A stretch of 13,920 nucleotides of DNA from assembly GCA_050945155.1 (NCBI GenBank), contig JBMNSK010000037.1, positions 1-13,920 of the forward strand. Reading direction: 5' to 3'. Both the position numbers and the translations under genes were made by a program. The stretch is from JBMNSK01 sp050945155. Lineage in GTDB: Bacteria > Actinomycetota > Coriobacteriia > Coriobacteriales > Eggerthellaceae. The notes below the pieces were generated by a model, which was given only the letters and a program-made list of their open reading frames with translations, did not search any database and had not been told where the DNA came from. Shown here piece after piece: positions 1-6,594 of this stretch (its first letter is position 1; every line of letters starts with the position of its first letter).

Positions 1-614
1 CGGCCATGTTACGGCGCGGCTTATTCACGGAGATTTCGGCGTTTACCACGACGGGATTTATGGACATTACATCAACCCAGCTTAACTCCGTATTCTCGTC
101 TGGGGCATTTATGATCATCGCCATTCTTATGGGTGTTGGCGGCAGTGCTGGATCTACTTCAGGTGGTATTAAGTTTCAGCGCCTCGGCGTTATTGGGAAA
201 TCTATCGCGACTACCATCAAGGAAACGCTTGCTCCTGATTCGGTGCGCATTACCTCTTCCTACTACCACATCGGCAGACACCGTGTCGATTCTGACTTGG
301 TGAAAAACGCAATGACCGTCTTTGTTCTTTATGTAGCAACCTACCTTATCGGAACGCTTATTGGCATTGCTCATGGTTACGATGCAACGCAGGCCTTGTT
401 CGATTCAATTTCTATGGCCAGTAACGGAGGCATTACCTGCGGGGTCGCTTCGCCAGGTATGCCGGGCGCACTTGAAGGTTTTTATATCTTTGAGATGTGG
501 GCTGGTCGTCTTGAGTTTGTCACCCTAATTGCGTTGCTTGTTGAACTTGTGATTACTGCAGCTCCTCGCAAGCTGGTAGATGTCGTGCGCCGTCAGAAAC
601 GTGAGGTCTTCTAA
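1..614 (+). CDS. trkH: TrkH/KtrB-family potassium uptake protein, C-terminal part (5' truncated)
   Basis: Membrane-embedded, K+-translocating subunit of a Trk/Ktr system, which normally works with a cytoplasmic TrkA/KtrA nucleotide-binding partner. The frame is open from base 3, so the start lies outside the window. About 203 residues are visible, less than half of a typical 450-500-residue TrkH. Counting from the Met at base 6, residues 9-18 (EISAFTTTGF) match a selectivity-filter P-loop. GGSAGSTSGGIK (45-56) matches the family's conserved GGSPGSTAGGIK-type segment. A second P-loop-like stretch follows at 136-150 (SMASNGGITCGVASP), and MWAGRLEFVTLI (164-175) corresponds to the terminal MFIGRLGPLTL-type helix. 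Hydrophobic helices lie at about 30-45, 103-122 and 168-184. The stop overlaps the next start (TAATG), implying translational coupling. No TrkA gene is visible; it may lie upstream. Family assignment is firm; the choice between Trk and Ktr type is not. Confidence 0.93.
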   Translation, partial: AMLRRGLFTEISAFTTTGFMDITSTQLNSVFSSGAFMIIAILMGVGGSAGSTSGGIKFQRLGVIGKSIATTIKETLAPDSVRITSSYYHIGRHRVDSDLVKNAMTVFVLYVATYLIGTLIGIAHGYDATQALFDSISMASNGGITCGVASPGMPGALEGFYIFEMWAGRLEFVTLIALLVELVITAAPRKLVDVVRRQKREVF

Positions 615-1222
615 TGCGTTTTCTGGCAATTGCAAAAACTGTTTTTGTCAATGCCCGCCTTCTTCTTGTTGGGCTCTGCGCACTCATGTCTTTGTTCGCG
701 CTTTTTTCACTTCCGGCATTTGCAGAAGAGCAGTCCAACACGGTACAGCCTGGCCAGCAACCGGATAGCTCTTCAATCTATGACACGTCCATTGTTGACC
801 TTAGTGCTTCTAGCGCAACATATGACGGACAAACCGTTCAAGTAACGGGCGAGGTAATTGGAGACCGTATTGCTTCGGATGTCGAAGACGGCTACTGCTG
901 GATTACCCTTACTTCCACGCGGGCAGAAGAGCGCGATACGATTTCGGTTTATATGTCTGACGAAGATGCTGCCAAGATTAGCCATTATGGGCGCTATGGC
1001 GTAACGGGTACGTATTTGCAGGTTCGAGGTATCTACCACGTGGTTTGTTCGAAGCATAATGGTTTGAGCGATATTCATGCTGAACTCGTTACAGTTGCAA
1101 GTGAAGGCTCCGATAACCCCGATACCTTTAATTTCCTTGATTTTGTGCCGGGAATTCTTGCGATTCTAGCAGGCGTAGGCCTTCTTGCCTTCTTTATCTA
1201 CCTTCGCGAGCGAGAGCTATAG
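614..1222 (+). CDS. Exported OB-fold-like protein with C-terminal membrane anchor
   Basis: I recognise no named family, but the architecture is clear. Residues 1-37 form a long signal peptide: a basic start, a hydrophobic run at about 16-33, and an AFA|EE cleavage-like site. A short polar linker (38-55) follows, then a beta-rich domain of about 105 residues (56-162) resembling an OB fold: VDLSASSATYDGQTVQVTGE, then GYCWITL, a YGVTGTYLQVRG strand pair and a final HAELVTV strand. A hydrophobic helix at about 175-196 and a short basic tail (YLREREL) end the protein. Topology would place the OB domain outside the cytoplasm, anchored by the last helix. The ATG overlaps the trkH stop by one base, so it is probably made together with the channel, and rsgA follows within 10 bases. 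A role as an accessory or regulatory subunit of the K+ transporter is inference from this coupling alone. Confidence 0.8.
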   Translation: MRFLAIAKTVFVNARLLLVGLCALMSLFALFSLPAFAEEQSNTVQPGQQPDSSSIYDTSIVDLSASSATYDGQTVQVTGEVIGDRIASDVEDGYCWITLTSTRAEERDTISVYMSDEDAAKISHYGRYGVTGTYLQVRGIYHVVCSKHNGLSDIHAELVTVASEGSDNPDTFNFLDFVPGILAILAGVGLLAFFIYLREREL

Positions 1223-1230
1223 GTGAAGAT

Positions 1231-2175
1231 TTGCAGGGGCAGGTAATCAAGCTTGATCGAGGTTTTCCTCTTGTGCGTACGGAAGACGGGCGCAGTTTTC
1301 GTTGTGAGCTTGCGCGAGCCTTTGAAAAGAGCGAAGACATTCGCGCGGTCATTGGCGATAAGGTTTTAGTCCTTGAACCAAAGGGTCATGACAAAGGCAT
1401 AATCGAGAAAATCGAAGACCGGAAAACGAAACTTGTCAGAAGAGATCCGGCTGAGCGCACGCTTCCGCAGATTCTTGCGAGCAATTTCGACAAGGTCTTC
1501 GTGGTACACGCGCTTTCCCAGCTCAATACCAAGCGCTTGGAGCGCGAGCTTGTTTTGGCCTATGAAACAGGAGCAGATGTTGCGCTCATCCTGACTAAAG
1601 ACGATGAGGTAGAAGACGAGGCAGAGACAAGCAAGCTTTTAGATACCGTTCAAAATATTCTTGGAGCGCAGACGCCCATCTATCTTTCATCGACTATTGA
1701 TGCAACTGGTATTGATGAAATTCGCGCAGCAATTCCTCCGCAGACCCTTGCTATTTTGCTTGGAAAAAGCGGAGTGGGGAAATCGAGCCTAATTAACGCG
1801 CTTGTTGGCAAGGAAGTTTGCCCAGTGGGCGATGTTCGTGAGGCGGATGGTAAGGGAAGACATACCACGGTCAGTCGAGAAATTATTGATATTCCCGGAG
1901 CGGGAAGAATTGTAGATATGCCGGGTGTGCGCGGCCTTGGTATGTGGGAGTCCGATGCCGGGATAGCCGCTGCCTTTCCCGATATCGAAGCTTATGCCCA
2001 AAGATGTCGGTTTCGGGACTGCCGTCATAAAAACGAACCAGGCTGTGCTGTTTTGGCAGCGGTACGTGCAGGCGAGCTTTCTAAAGAGCGACTCGCATCG
2101 TATCAGTCGCTAAAAGAAGAAAGCGAAAAAACAGCCGAAAGAAAACGTGAAGCCTCCTGGCGCAAAGAGGTTTAG
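1231..2175 (+). CDS. rsgA: Ribosome small-subunit biogenesis GTPase RsgA (YjeQ)
   Basis: Circularly permuted GTPase that binds the 30S subunit late in maturation and hydrolyses GTP in a 30S-stimulated way. The motifs occur in the permuted order typical of the family. An N-terminal OB-like domain covers about 1-75. G4 is TKDD (122-125), with T in place of the commoner N of NKxD. The P-loop is GKSGVGKS (178-185), a GRHTT switch I-type segment lies at 209-213, and G3 is DMPG (229-232). A zinc-binding signature follows, C259-x4-C264-x-H266-x5-C272. A charged helical tail closes the protein (292-314). Length 314 is normal. The start is TTG at 1231, preceded by AGGTGA at 1221-1226; I see no in-frame ATG or GTG that fits better. 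It lies 8 bases after the previous stop, so it is probably co-transcribed with trkH and the OB-fold gene. Assignment is very secure. Confidence 0.97.
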   Translation: MQGQVIKLDRGFPLVRTEDGRSFRCELARAFEKSEDIRAVIGDKVLVLEPKGHDKGIIEKIEDRKTKLVRRDPAERTLPQILASNFDKVFVVHALSQLNTKRLERELVLAYETGADVALILTKDDEVEDEAETSKLLDTVQNILGAQTPIYLSSTIDATGIDEIRAAIPPQTLAILLGKSGVGKSSLINALVGKEVCPVGDVREADGKGRHTTVSREIIDIPGAGRIVDMPGVRGLGMWESDAGIAAAFPDIEAYAQRCRFRDCRHKNEPGCAVLAAVRAGELSKERLASYQSLKEESEKTAERKREASWRKEV

Positions 2176-2277
2176 AGGATTATACTTGCGCACTGCGAGT
2201 GCATCGTTGGGCCCTGTACTCGTTTCAAGTTAGTTGCCCATAGCCTGCGGCATTTGCCGTACGGAAAGGAGAGTCTC
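2176..2277 (+). promoter_or_regulatory. Leader/intergenic region before queT with hairpin next to the ribosome site
   Basis: This 102-base gap separates rsgA from the queT-type gene. A TATACT hexamer at 2181-2186 could be a -10 box, but no good -35 stands 16-18 bases upstream. A small hairpin GCACT/AGTGC (2190-2202) comes next. TGGGC (2208-2212) can pair with GCCCA (2236-2240), and a stem TGCGGC-ATTT-GCCGTA occupies 2246-2261, extendable by CC/GG across a one-base bulge. That last stem ends directly before the AAAGGAGA ribosome site at 2265-2272, so it could affect initiation. Family members are controlled by preQ1 riboswitches in other bacteria, but I could not match any preQ1 class here. 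A structured leader is inference from pairing by eye. Confidence 0.35.
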
Positions 2278-2856
2278 ATGAACATGAGGACGTCGTATAT
2301 TGCGCAAACTGGCATTATCGCCGCCGTCTACGCAGCAGCAAGCCTCGTTACTATTTTCTTTCTTCAGGGTTTTGCTTGGGGTCCCATTCAATTCCGTATA
2401 TCTGAGGCAGTTTGCGTTTTGGCGCTCTTTACCCCTGCTGCCATTCCTGGGCTTACGGCAGGATGCATCATTGCCAATTTTATTGCCCTTCTGGTAAACG
2501 GAACGGGAGCCCTTGGCCTGTTCGACGTGGTGTTTGGAAGCCTTGCCACCTGTATTGGCGCTTCTTTTTGTTGGCGGCTGCGCAACAACCCGAAGCTTGC
2601 CTTGCTTGCTCCAATCCTTGCAAACGCCTTGATTGTGCCAGCATATCTTCCGCTTATGCTGCAAGGGCTGGGTTTCTACACGATTCCTTTCACTTCAATC
2701 TCTTTGGATGGTGCCTATATTCCGATGTACCTCTTTGGTGTTATTGCAACAGGAATTGGTGAGGCGCTCGTTATGTATCTTTTAGGATGGCCCCTTTATA
2801 AAGGACTGAAGAAATCTAATATGAGCTTTGCACAACCCGAACGAGTGAGACGTTAA
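2278..2856 (+). CDS. queT: QueT-family transporter (probable queuosine precursor uptake)
   Basis: Small integral membrane protein of 192 residues, the expected size for QueT (PF06177), proposed to be the substrate-binding S component of an ECF-type transporter for queuosine precursors such as preQ1. Family signatures are visible: GPIQFRISEA (35-44), an AIPGLTAGCIIANF stretch (about 55-68), DVVFGSLAT (83-91) and a late EALVMYLLGWPLYK helix (162-175). About five to six hydrophobic helices are present. I chose the ATG at 2278 because AAAGGAGA (2265-2272) sits 5 bases upstream; an in-frame TTG at 2254 would lie before the ribosome site and inside the leader hairpin. A second ATG at 2284 is possible. 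No ECF ATPase (EcfA) or EcfT gene is beside it, so it would share a general energising module encoded elsewhere. Substrate is inferred from the family. Confidence 0.9.
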   Translation: MNMRTSYIAQTGIIAAVYAAASLVTIFFLQGFAWGPIQFRISEAVCVLALFTPAAIPGLTAGCIIANFIALLVNGTGALGLFDVVFGSLATCIGASFCWRLRNNPKLALLAPILANALIVPAYLPLMLQGLGFYTIPFTSISLDGAYIPMYLFGVIATGIGEALVMYLLGWPLYKGLKKSNMSFAQPERVRR

Positions 2857-2879
2857 GCGCTTAAAGGAGAAATTTCGGC

Positions 2880-3680
2880 ATGGATGCCTATGCAGTTTTT
2901 TTCATTGCGGCCGTTATCGGCTTTGGCATAGGTATTCTGTCAGGACTTTTGGGAATCGGCGGCGGAACCATTATGATTCCAGTTTTTCGCCTTGGATTCG
3001 GGCTTTCCGCTGCTGTGACTACAGCGACCTCCCTTTTTACCATTATTCCCACTTCACTTGCGGGGGCTGTAACGCATATCAGGCACCGTACCTGCGTACC
3101 AAAACTCGGGCTTGCCCTCGGGATAGGTGGTGCGTGCATGTCGCCTCTTGGCGTGTGGCTTGCTCATCTTTCACCCGGTTGGGCCATAATGCTTGCTGCT
3201 GCTTGCGTCATTGTGTATTCAGCGGCAACGATGCTTAAGAAGGCTCACGATATAAAGCCGCAGAAAAGGGATGAAGAAGTTCCGATATATCCACCTCATT
3301 TGGCTGGACGAGATTACGGTTTGGGTGTACTTATTGGCCTCGGTGCTGGGCTCGCTTCGGGCTATGTTGGAGTCGGCGGCGGATTTATCATGGTTCCTTT
3401 GATGCTTACGATTCTTAAAATTCCCATGAAGTATGCCACGGGAACGTCGCTTATCGCGGTCATGATTCTTGCTATTCCCGGTACGGTTGAACAAGCGTTT
3501 CTTGGTACCATTGATTATGTCGTTGGTATCGCTATGGCAGCAGGATCAATTCCAGGCGCTCTCGTTGGAGCGCGGTTAATTTCTCGTGTGCCCGAACGCA
3601 GCTTACGTCTTACCTTCGGCATAGTTTTATTGTTTGCAGCATTGGTCTTAGTGCTTAAGGAAGTGGGCATCTTCGGCTGA
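2880..3680 (+). CDS. TSUP-family (TauE/SafE) membrane transporter
   Basis: Member of the sulfite exporter TauE/SafE family (TSUP, PF01925), membrane proteins that move sulfite, organosulfonates or other small anions. The two-repeat design is plain: GILSGLLGIGGGTIMIPVF (18-36) opens the first half and GLASGYVGVGGGFIMVPLM (157-175) the second, each with the diagnostic GxGGG-hydrophobic-P signature. About eight hydrophobic helices and a polar cytoplasmic loop at about 121-143 (KAHDIKPQKRDEEV) separate the repeats. Length 266 is typical. ATG at 2880 follows AAAGGAGA (2863-2870), 23 bases after the queT stop; the kinase gene follows after 29 bases, so all three probably form one transcription unit. 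Substrate cannot be told from sequence, and nothing around it is clearly sulfur metabolism. Confidence 0.9.
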   Translation: MDAYAVFFIAAVIGFGIGILSGLLGIGGGTIMIPVFRLGFGLSAAVTTATSLFTIIPTSLAGAVTHIRHRTCVPKLGLALGIGGACMSPLGVWLAHLSPGWAIMLAAACVIVYSAATMLKKAHDIKPQKRDEEVPIYPPHLAGRDYGLGVLIGLGAGLASGYVGVGGGFIMVPLMLTILKIPMKYATGTSLIAVMILAIPGTVEQAFLGTIDYVVGIAMAAGSIPGALVGARLISRVPERSLRLTFGIVLLFAALVLVLKEVGIFG

Positions 3681-3709
3681 GGTAAAATTCTGATGTCGAG
3701 GGAGTTGTA

Positions 3710-5110
3710 ATGAAACACGTAATAAGCGACTTATACGATACGCGGTACTGGCACACAGCGTGGGAATTAATTTTCGGCGCCATTACCCTTATTGCGGGCA
3801 TCATCCTTATCTATAGCAATGTCGCCTTGGGTGGAAACACCGGCGTTACGTTTATTACCGGGTTCTTCTTCATTTTTTCCATTGTCGCCATCGTTATTTT
3901 GCGTGTAGATCCCGATTCTGTGCGCGCGCGCCAGTCGGATGCCATGCTTATTTTGGCAACACAGACGCTCGACTGTATGAAGAGACGGGGACTTGACACG
4001 CACTCGTCTCAGGAAATTTGCGAGCTGTTATTACCGGCAACTGCAGCAATTGCGGTGGCTATTACTGACCGTGAACATATTTTGGGGTACGCAGGCTATA
4101 ACCAGGAAAACAACCCTCCGGGAGCGCCTATTCGTACCGTTGCAACCCACAGCGTTTTGGCTGACGGCAAAGAGCGCGTCTTGTATTCGCATGATGAGAT
4201 TGGCCTTCCTTTCGGCACGCCTAAAATTGAAGCGGCCATCATTGCTCCTTTGATGGTGGGTGACAAAATTGAAGGAACGCTTAAGTTCTACTACCGAAAA
4301 GCGACACGTATTAGCGCCACGCAGCGCTCTATCGCCGAAGGTTTTGGACGTCTGCTTTCTACCCAGATGGCAGCAACGGTCATGGAAGAGCAGGCCGAGC
4401 TTGCAACCAGCATGGAGTTAAAGGCTTTGCAGGCCCAGATCAATCCGCATTTTCTTTTCAATACGCTTAACACCATCGCTTCGTTTATTCGCACTGATCC
4501 TGACCAGGCACGCAGGCTTATTCGAGAGTTCGCAGTCTTTTATCGTCAGACGCTCGAGAACTCTTCTGACCTGATTATGCTTGTGCGCGAAATAGAGCAA
4601 ACACGGCGCTATTTCATGTTTGAAATTGCTCGTTTTGGAAGCGACCGCGTTGAACTTGTCTGCGATATCAATCCGGAGCTCAACGATCTTATGGTGCCTT
4701 CGTTTTTAATTCAGCCGTTGGTTGAAAACGCTGTTCGTCATGCCATGCCTTCCGAGGGCAAACTCACGGTGACGGTGAAGGGACGCTACGAAGGCGAAGA
4801 TGCAATCTTGAGCGTCTCTGATAACGGTGTGGGTATGAGCGAAGAGGAGCGGTCAAAAATCATGCACCCAGAGTCCTCCAAAGGACTTGGTATTGCGGTG
4901 AAAAACGTGCGGGACCGCCTGAAGGGCTATTTTGGCTCGGCGTCTCGCATGGATGTGGAAAGCGAACTTGGCGTTGGTACCACCGTCACCCTGGTCTTAA
5001 GCCGTGCTATGCATCCGGAAGAGGCGCGTGAACGGTATGAGGAAGTAAAGGATAAAGGCGCAATCAAGTGGTCTGACCCCGAAGATCTTCGGAAGAAAAA
5101 TACCGACTAG
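3710..5110 (+). CDS. LytS/YehU-class sensor histidine kinase (His_kinase domain)
   Basis: Membrane sensor kinase of the LytS class, which autophosphorylates on histidine and passes phosphate to a response regulator, usually one with a LytTR DNA-binding domain. Two hydrophobic helices (about 18-38 and 45-65) anchor the N terminus. A GAF-like sensory domain covers about 75-222. The His_kinase motif follows: QAQINPHFLFNTLNTI (241-256) with phospho-acceptor H247. The ATP-binding domain has an N box around N340 (PLVENAVRH), G1 DNGVGM (371-376) and GLGIAVKN (392-399). The acidic/basic tail (about 434-466) looks unstructured. The usual five-helix LytS sensing domain (5TMR_LYT) is missing. GAGGGAG (3698-3704) precedes the ATG. 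No response regulator is adjacent: the block ends in a terminator. Class assignment is strong; the signal sensed is unknown. Confidence 0.93.
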   Translation: MKHVISDLYDTRYWHTAWELIFGAITLIAGIILIYSNVALGGNTGVTFITGFFFIFSIVAIVILRVDPDSVRARQSDAMLILATQTLDCMKRRGLDTHSSQEICELLLPATAAIAVAITDREHILGYAGYNQENNPPGAPIRTVATHSVLADGKERVLYSHDEIGLPFGTPKIEAAIIAPLMVGDKIEGTLKFYYRKATRISATQRSIAEGFGRLLSTQMAATVMEEQAELATSMELKALQAQINPHFLFNTLNTIASFIRTDPDQARRLIREFAVFYRQTLENSSDLIMLVREIEQTRRYFMFEIARFGSDRVELVCDINPELNDLMVPSFLIQPLVENAVRHAMPSEGKLTVTVKGRYEGEDAILSVSDNGVGMSEEERSKIMHPESSKGLGIAVKNVRDRLKGYFGSASRMDVESELGVGTTVTLVLSRAMHPEEARERYEEVKDKGAIKWSDPEDLRKKNTD

Positions 5111-5156
5111 AGCAGTGCTGCGAAACGCTCGTACTAGGTAGTTCGAAATTACAAAC

Positions 5157-5190
5157 AAAAGAGCCGCCCCAAGAGAGCGGCTCTTTTTAT
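5157..5190. terminator. Strong intrinsic terminator, probably bidirectional
   Basis: GAGCCGC (5161-5167) pairs with GCGGCTC (5177-5183) around a 9-base loop. The stem is extended by AAAA (5157-5160) against TTTT (5184-5187), and the run TTTTT ends the + strand copy. On the - strand the same hairpin is followed by TTTTGTTTG, so it can end both the sensor-kinase transcript (+) and the serA transcript (-), whose stop codons flank it at 5110 and 5207. Confidence 0.92.
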
Positions 5191-5206
5191 AAGACGTAAG
5201 TTCTTA

Positions 5207-6367
5207 CTAAGCAATAACGCGAACGCGGCGAACCCCATCAATGCTGCCAAGCTTTTCAGCTGCAGCATCGGAAACTTCTTCTGCTACGTCAATCAAGGTG
5301 TAACCACTGTTTCCGCGCTGAGCACTTGCACTGTTAGCAACGCTTAAGCCTGCATCTGCGCAAGCAGCTACGAGAGCATCGCCAGCGCCTTCGTCGGCAC
5401 CATGCAAGACGGCTACGCGGTGAGCGGCAGGGGTGCCAAGGTTTAATGCTGGATAGTTGACCGAATTGCGAATGTTGCCGTTATCTACGTAGTCAACCAA
5501 TTCGGCAGCAGCCATAGCTGCACAGTTATCTTCAGCTTCAGCGGTGGATGCGCCCAGGTGCGGCACCACAATAATGCCCGGAGTATGTACGATACCCGGA
5601 ATTGCAAAGTCGGTGATATAGCGGTGAATCTTGCCGGACTCAACACCAGCAACTACTGCCTCGGTATTTACCAAGGTGTCACGACTGAAGTTCAAAAGAA
5701 CTGTTCCTTCTTGCATAAGGTCTACGGCATGAGCGTCGACCATACCCTTCGTTGATTCAAGAGCAGGAACATGAAGGGTGATGTAGTCGCAGGTAGCGAA
5801 AATCTCATCGAGATCGGTGACGTGTTTAACCTCAGGATCAATGCGCCAAGCAGCACCAACGGACACATAGGGGTCATAACCATAGACATCCATGCCCAAA
5901 GCAAGTGCGGCGTTTGCAACACGAGCACCGATAGCGCCAAGACCAATGACGCCTAATTTCTTGCCAGTAATTTCGCGACCAGCGAACTGCTTCTTTGCTT
6001 TTTCTACCGACTTAGAGATGTTTTCATCGTCGGCGTTGTCACGTACCCAACTAATTCCATCAACGATGTCGCGGCTGCCCAAGAAAAGTGAGCAGATAAC
6101 CAGTTCCTTAACGGCGTTGGCATTAGCACCGGGAGCGTTAAAAACTACAATGCCTTCCTCAGCGCAGCGGTCAAGCGGAATATTATTCACGCCAGCACCG
6201 GCACGAGCAATGGCCAAAAGGTTTTCAGAAAATTCCATTTCATGCATGGCAGCACTGCGAACGAGAATACCTGTTGCTTCATCGATATTGTCGGTGAGCT
6301 GGTATGAGTCGGGCAGTTGGTCGGTGCCATACTTAGAAATGTTGTTCAGGCAATGAACGTAGTACAT
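5207..6367 (-). CDS. serA: D-3-phosphoglycerate dehydrogenase with C-terminal ACT domain
   Basis: Cytoplasmic enzyme that oxidises 3-phosphoglycerate to 3-phosphohydroxypyruvate with NAD+, the first step of serine synthesis. It is a D-2-hydroxyacid dehydrogenase: the N-terminal substrate domain includes RAGAGVNNIP (55-64), the Rossmann fold has GLGAIG (142-147) and an NAD-binding acidic residue near D165. The catalytic arginine is R229 (NFSRDTL) and the catalytic histidine H270 (VPHLGAST). An ACT domain fills about 317-386, which in this family allows serine feedback. Length 386 fits a short bacterial form. The segment between R229 and H270 is about 11 residues shorter than in E. coli SerA and lacks a glutamate at the expected place; D253 (YITDF) is the nearest acidic residue. 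The start is fixed by AAGGAG (complement of 6374-6379), 6 bases upstream. It stands alone, without serB or serC, divergent from the yfhO-type gene. Activity as SerA is well supported by its ACT domain and overall fold. Confidence 0.92.
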   Translation of the reverse strand: MYYVHCLNNISKYGTDQLPDSYQLTDNIDEATGILVRSAAMHEMEFSENLLAIARAGAGVNNIPLDRCAEEGIVVFNAPGANANAVKELVICSLFLGSRDIVDGISWVRDNADDENISKSVEKAKKQFAGREITGKKLGVIGLGAIGARVANAALALGMDVYGYDPYVSVGAAWRIDPEVKHVTDLDEIFATCDYITLHVPALESTKGMVDAHAVDLMQEGTVLLNFSRDTLVNTEAVVAGVESGKIHRYITDFAIPGIVHTPGIIVVPHLGASTAEAEDNCAAMAAAELVDYVDNGNIRNSVNYPALNLGTPAAHRVAVLHGADEGAGDALVAACADAGLSVANSASAQRGNSGYTLIDVAEEVSDAAAEKLGSIDGVRRVRVIA

Positions 6368-6594
6368 GAATCGCTCCTTCGTGAGGTCTGCAGACGAATT
6401 ATCGGGCAGACGTGGTTTTTACTGGACTAGTTCAGTTTGAAACCCAAGAACTTTTTAGTCAATGAGATGCAAGGATTCTGGCGGAGAAAACCTTGTCTTT
6501 GAATACCGAAGGATTTTGAGTTCGTCTATAGTATGTGGGTAAGATGCTGTCGGTTACTGTATAACGTGCGCTGTATGGCGAGAGGAGCAAATAC
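6368..6594. promoter_or_regulatory. Divergent control region between serA and the yfhO-family gene
   Basis: This 227-base gene-free stretch must hold promoters for both directions. For serA (-) the best pair I find is TTGACT (complement of 6457-6462), a 17-base spacer, then CAAACT (complement of 6434-6439); the -10 is poor. For the + gene a TATAGT at 6527-6532 and TATAAC at 6560-6565 are -10-like, with no convincing -35 for either. AGAGGAG (6581-6587) is the ribosome site for the GTG start at 6595. The serA leader also holds a 10-bp palindrome GTCTGCAGAC (6386-6395) and two copies of GCAGACG (6390-6396 and 6406-6412). Promoter calls are tentative. Confidence 0.4.
6421..6436. promoter_or_regulatory. 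16-bp near-perfect palindrome, candidate operator of serA
   Basis: ACTGGACTAGTTCAGT is an inverted repeat with 8-base arms and one mismatched pair (G against T). It overlaps the proposed serA -10 hexamer (complement of 6434-6439), which is the classical position for a repressor site. No other copy was noticed in the window. The binding protein is unknown. Confidence 0.45.

Noticed and set aside
2176..2277. preQ1 riboswitch upstream of queT
   Set aside because: I looked for the class I loop/A-rich tail and the class II and III cores; none matches by eye. Kept only as an unspecified leader structure.
2254..2277. Upstream TTG start for queT adding 8 residues
   Set aside because: It precedes the AAAGGAGA ribosome site and lies inside the hairpin; ATG at 2278 has correct spacing.
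2230..2664. 144-codon open frame on - across queT
   Set aside because: Antisense to a clear membrane protein gene; low-complexity charged translation without family signals.
5892..6356. 154-codon open frame on + across serA
   Set aside because: It lies opposite to serA, whose protein is clearly conserved; composition is a mirror artefact.
6421..6436. TrpR-type operator resemblance (CTAGT core)
   Set aside because: Only the short core is shared, with the wrong half-site spacing, and the adjacent gene is serA; too weak to name a regulator.
6527..6565. Full sigma-70-type promoter for the yfhO-type gene
   Set aside because: TATAGT and TATAAC are -10-like, but TTGAAT at 6499-6504 is 22 bases from the first and no good -35 fits either.
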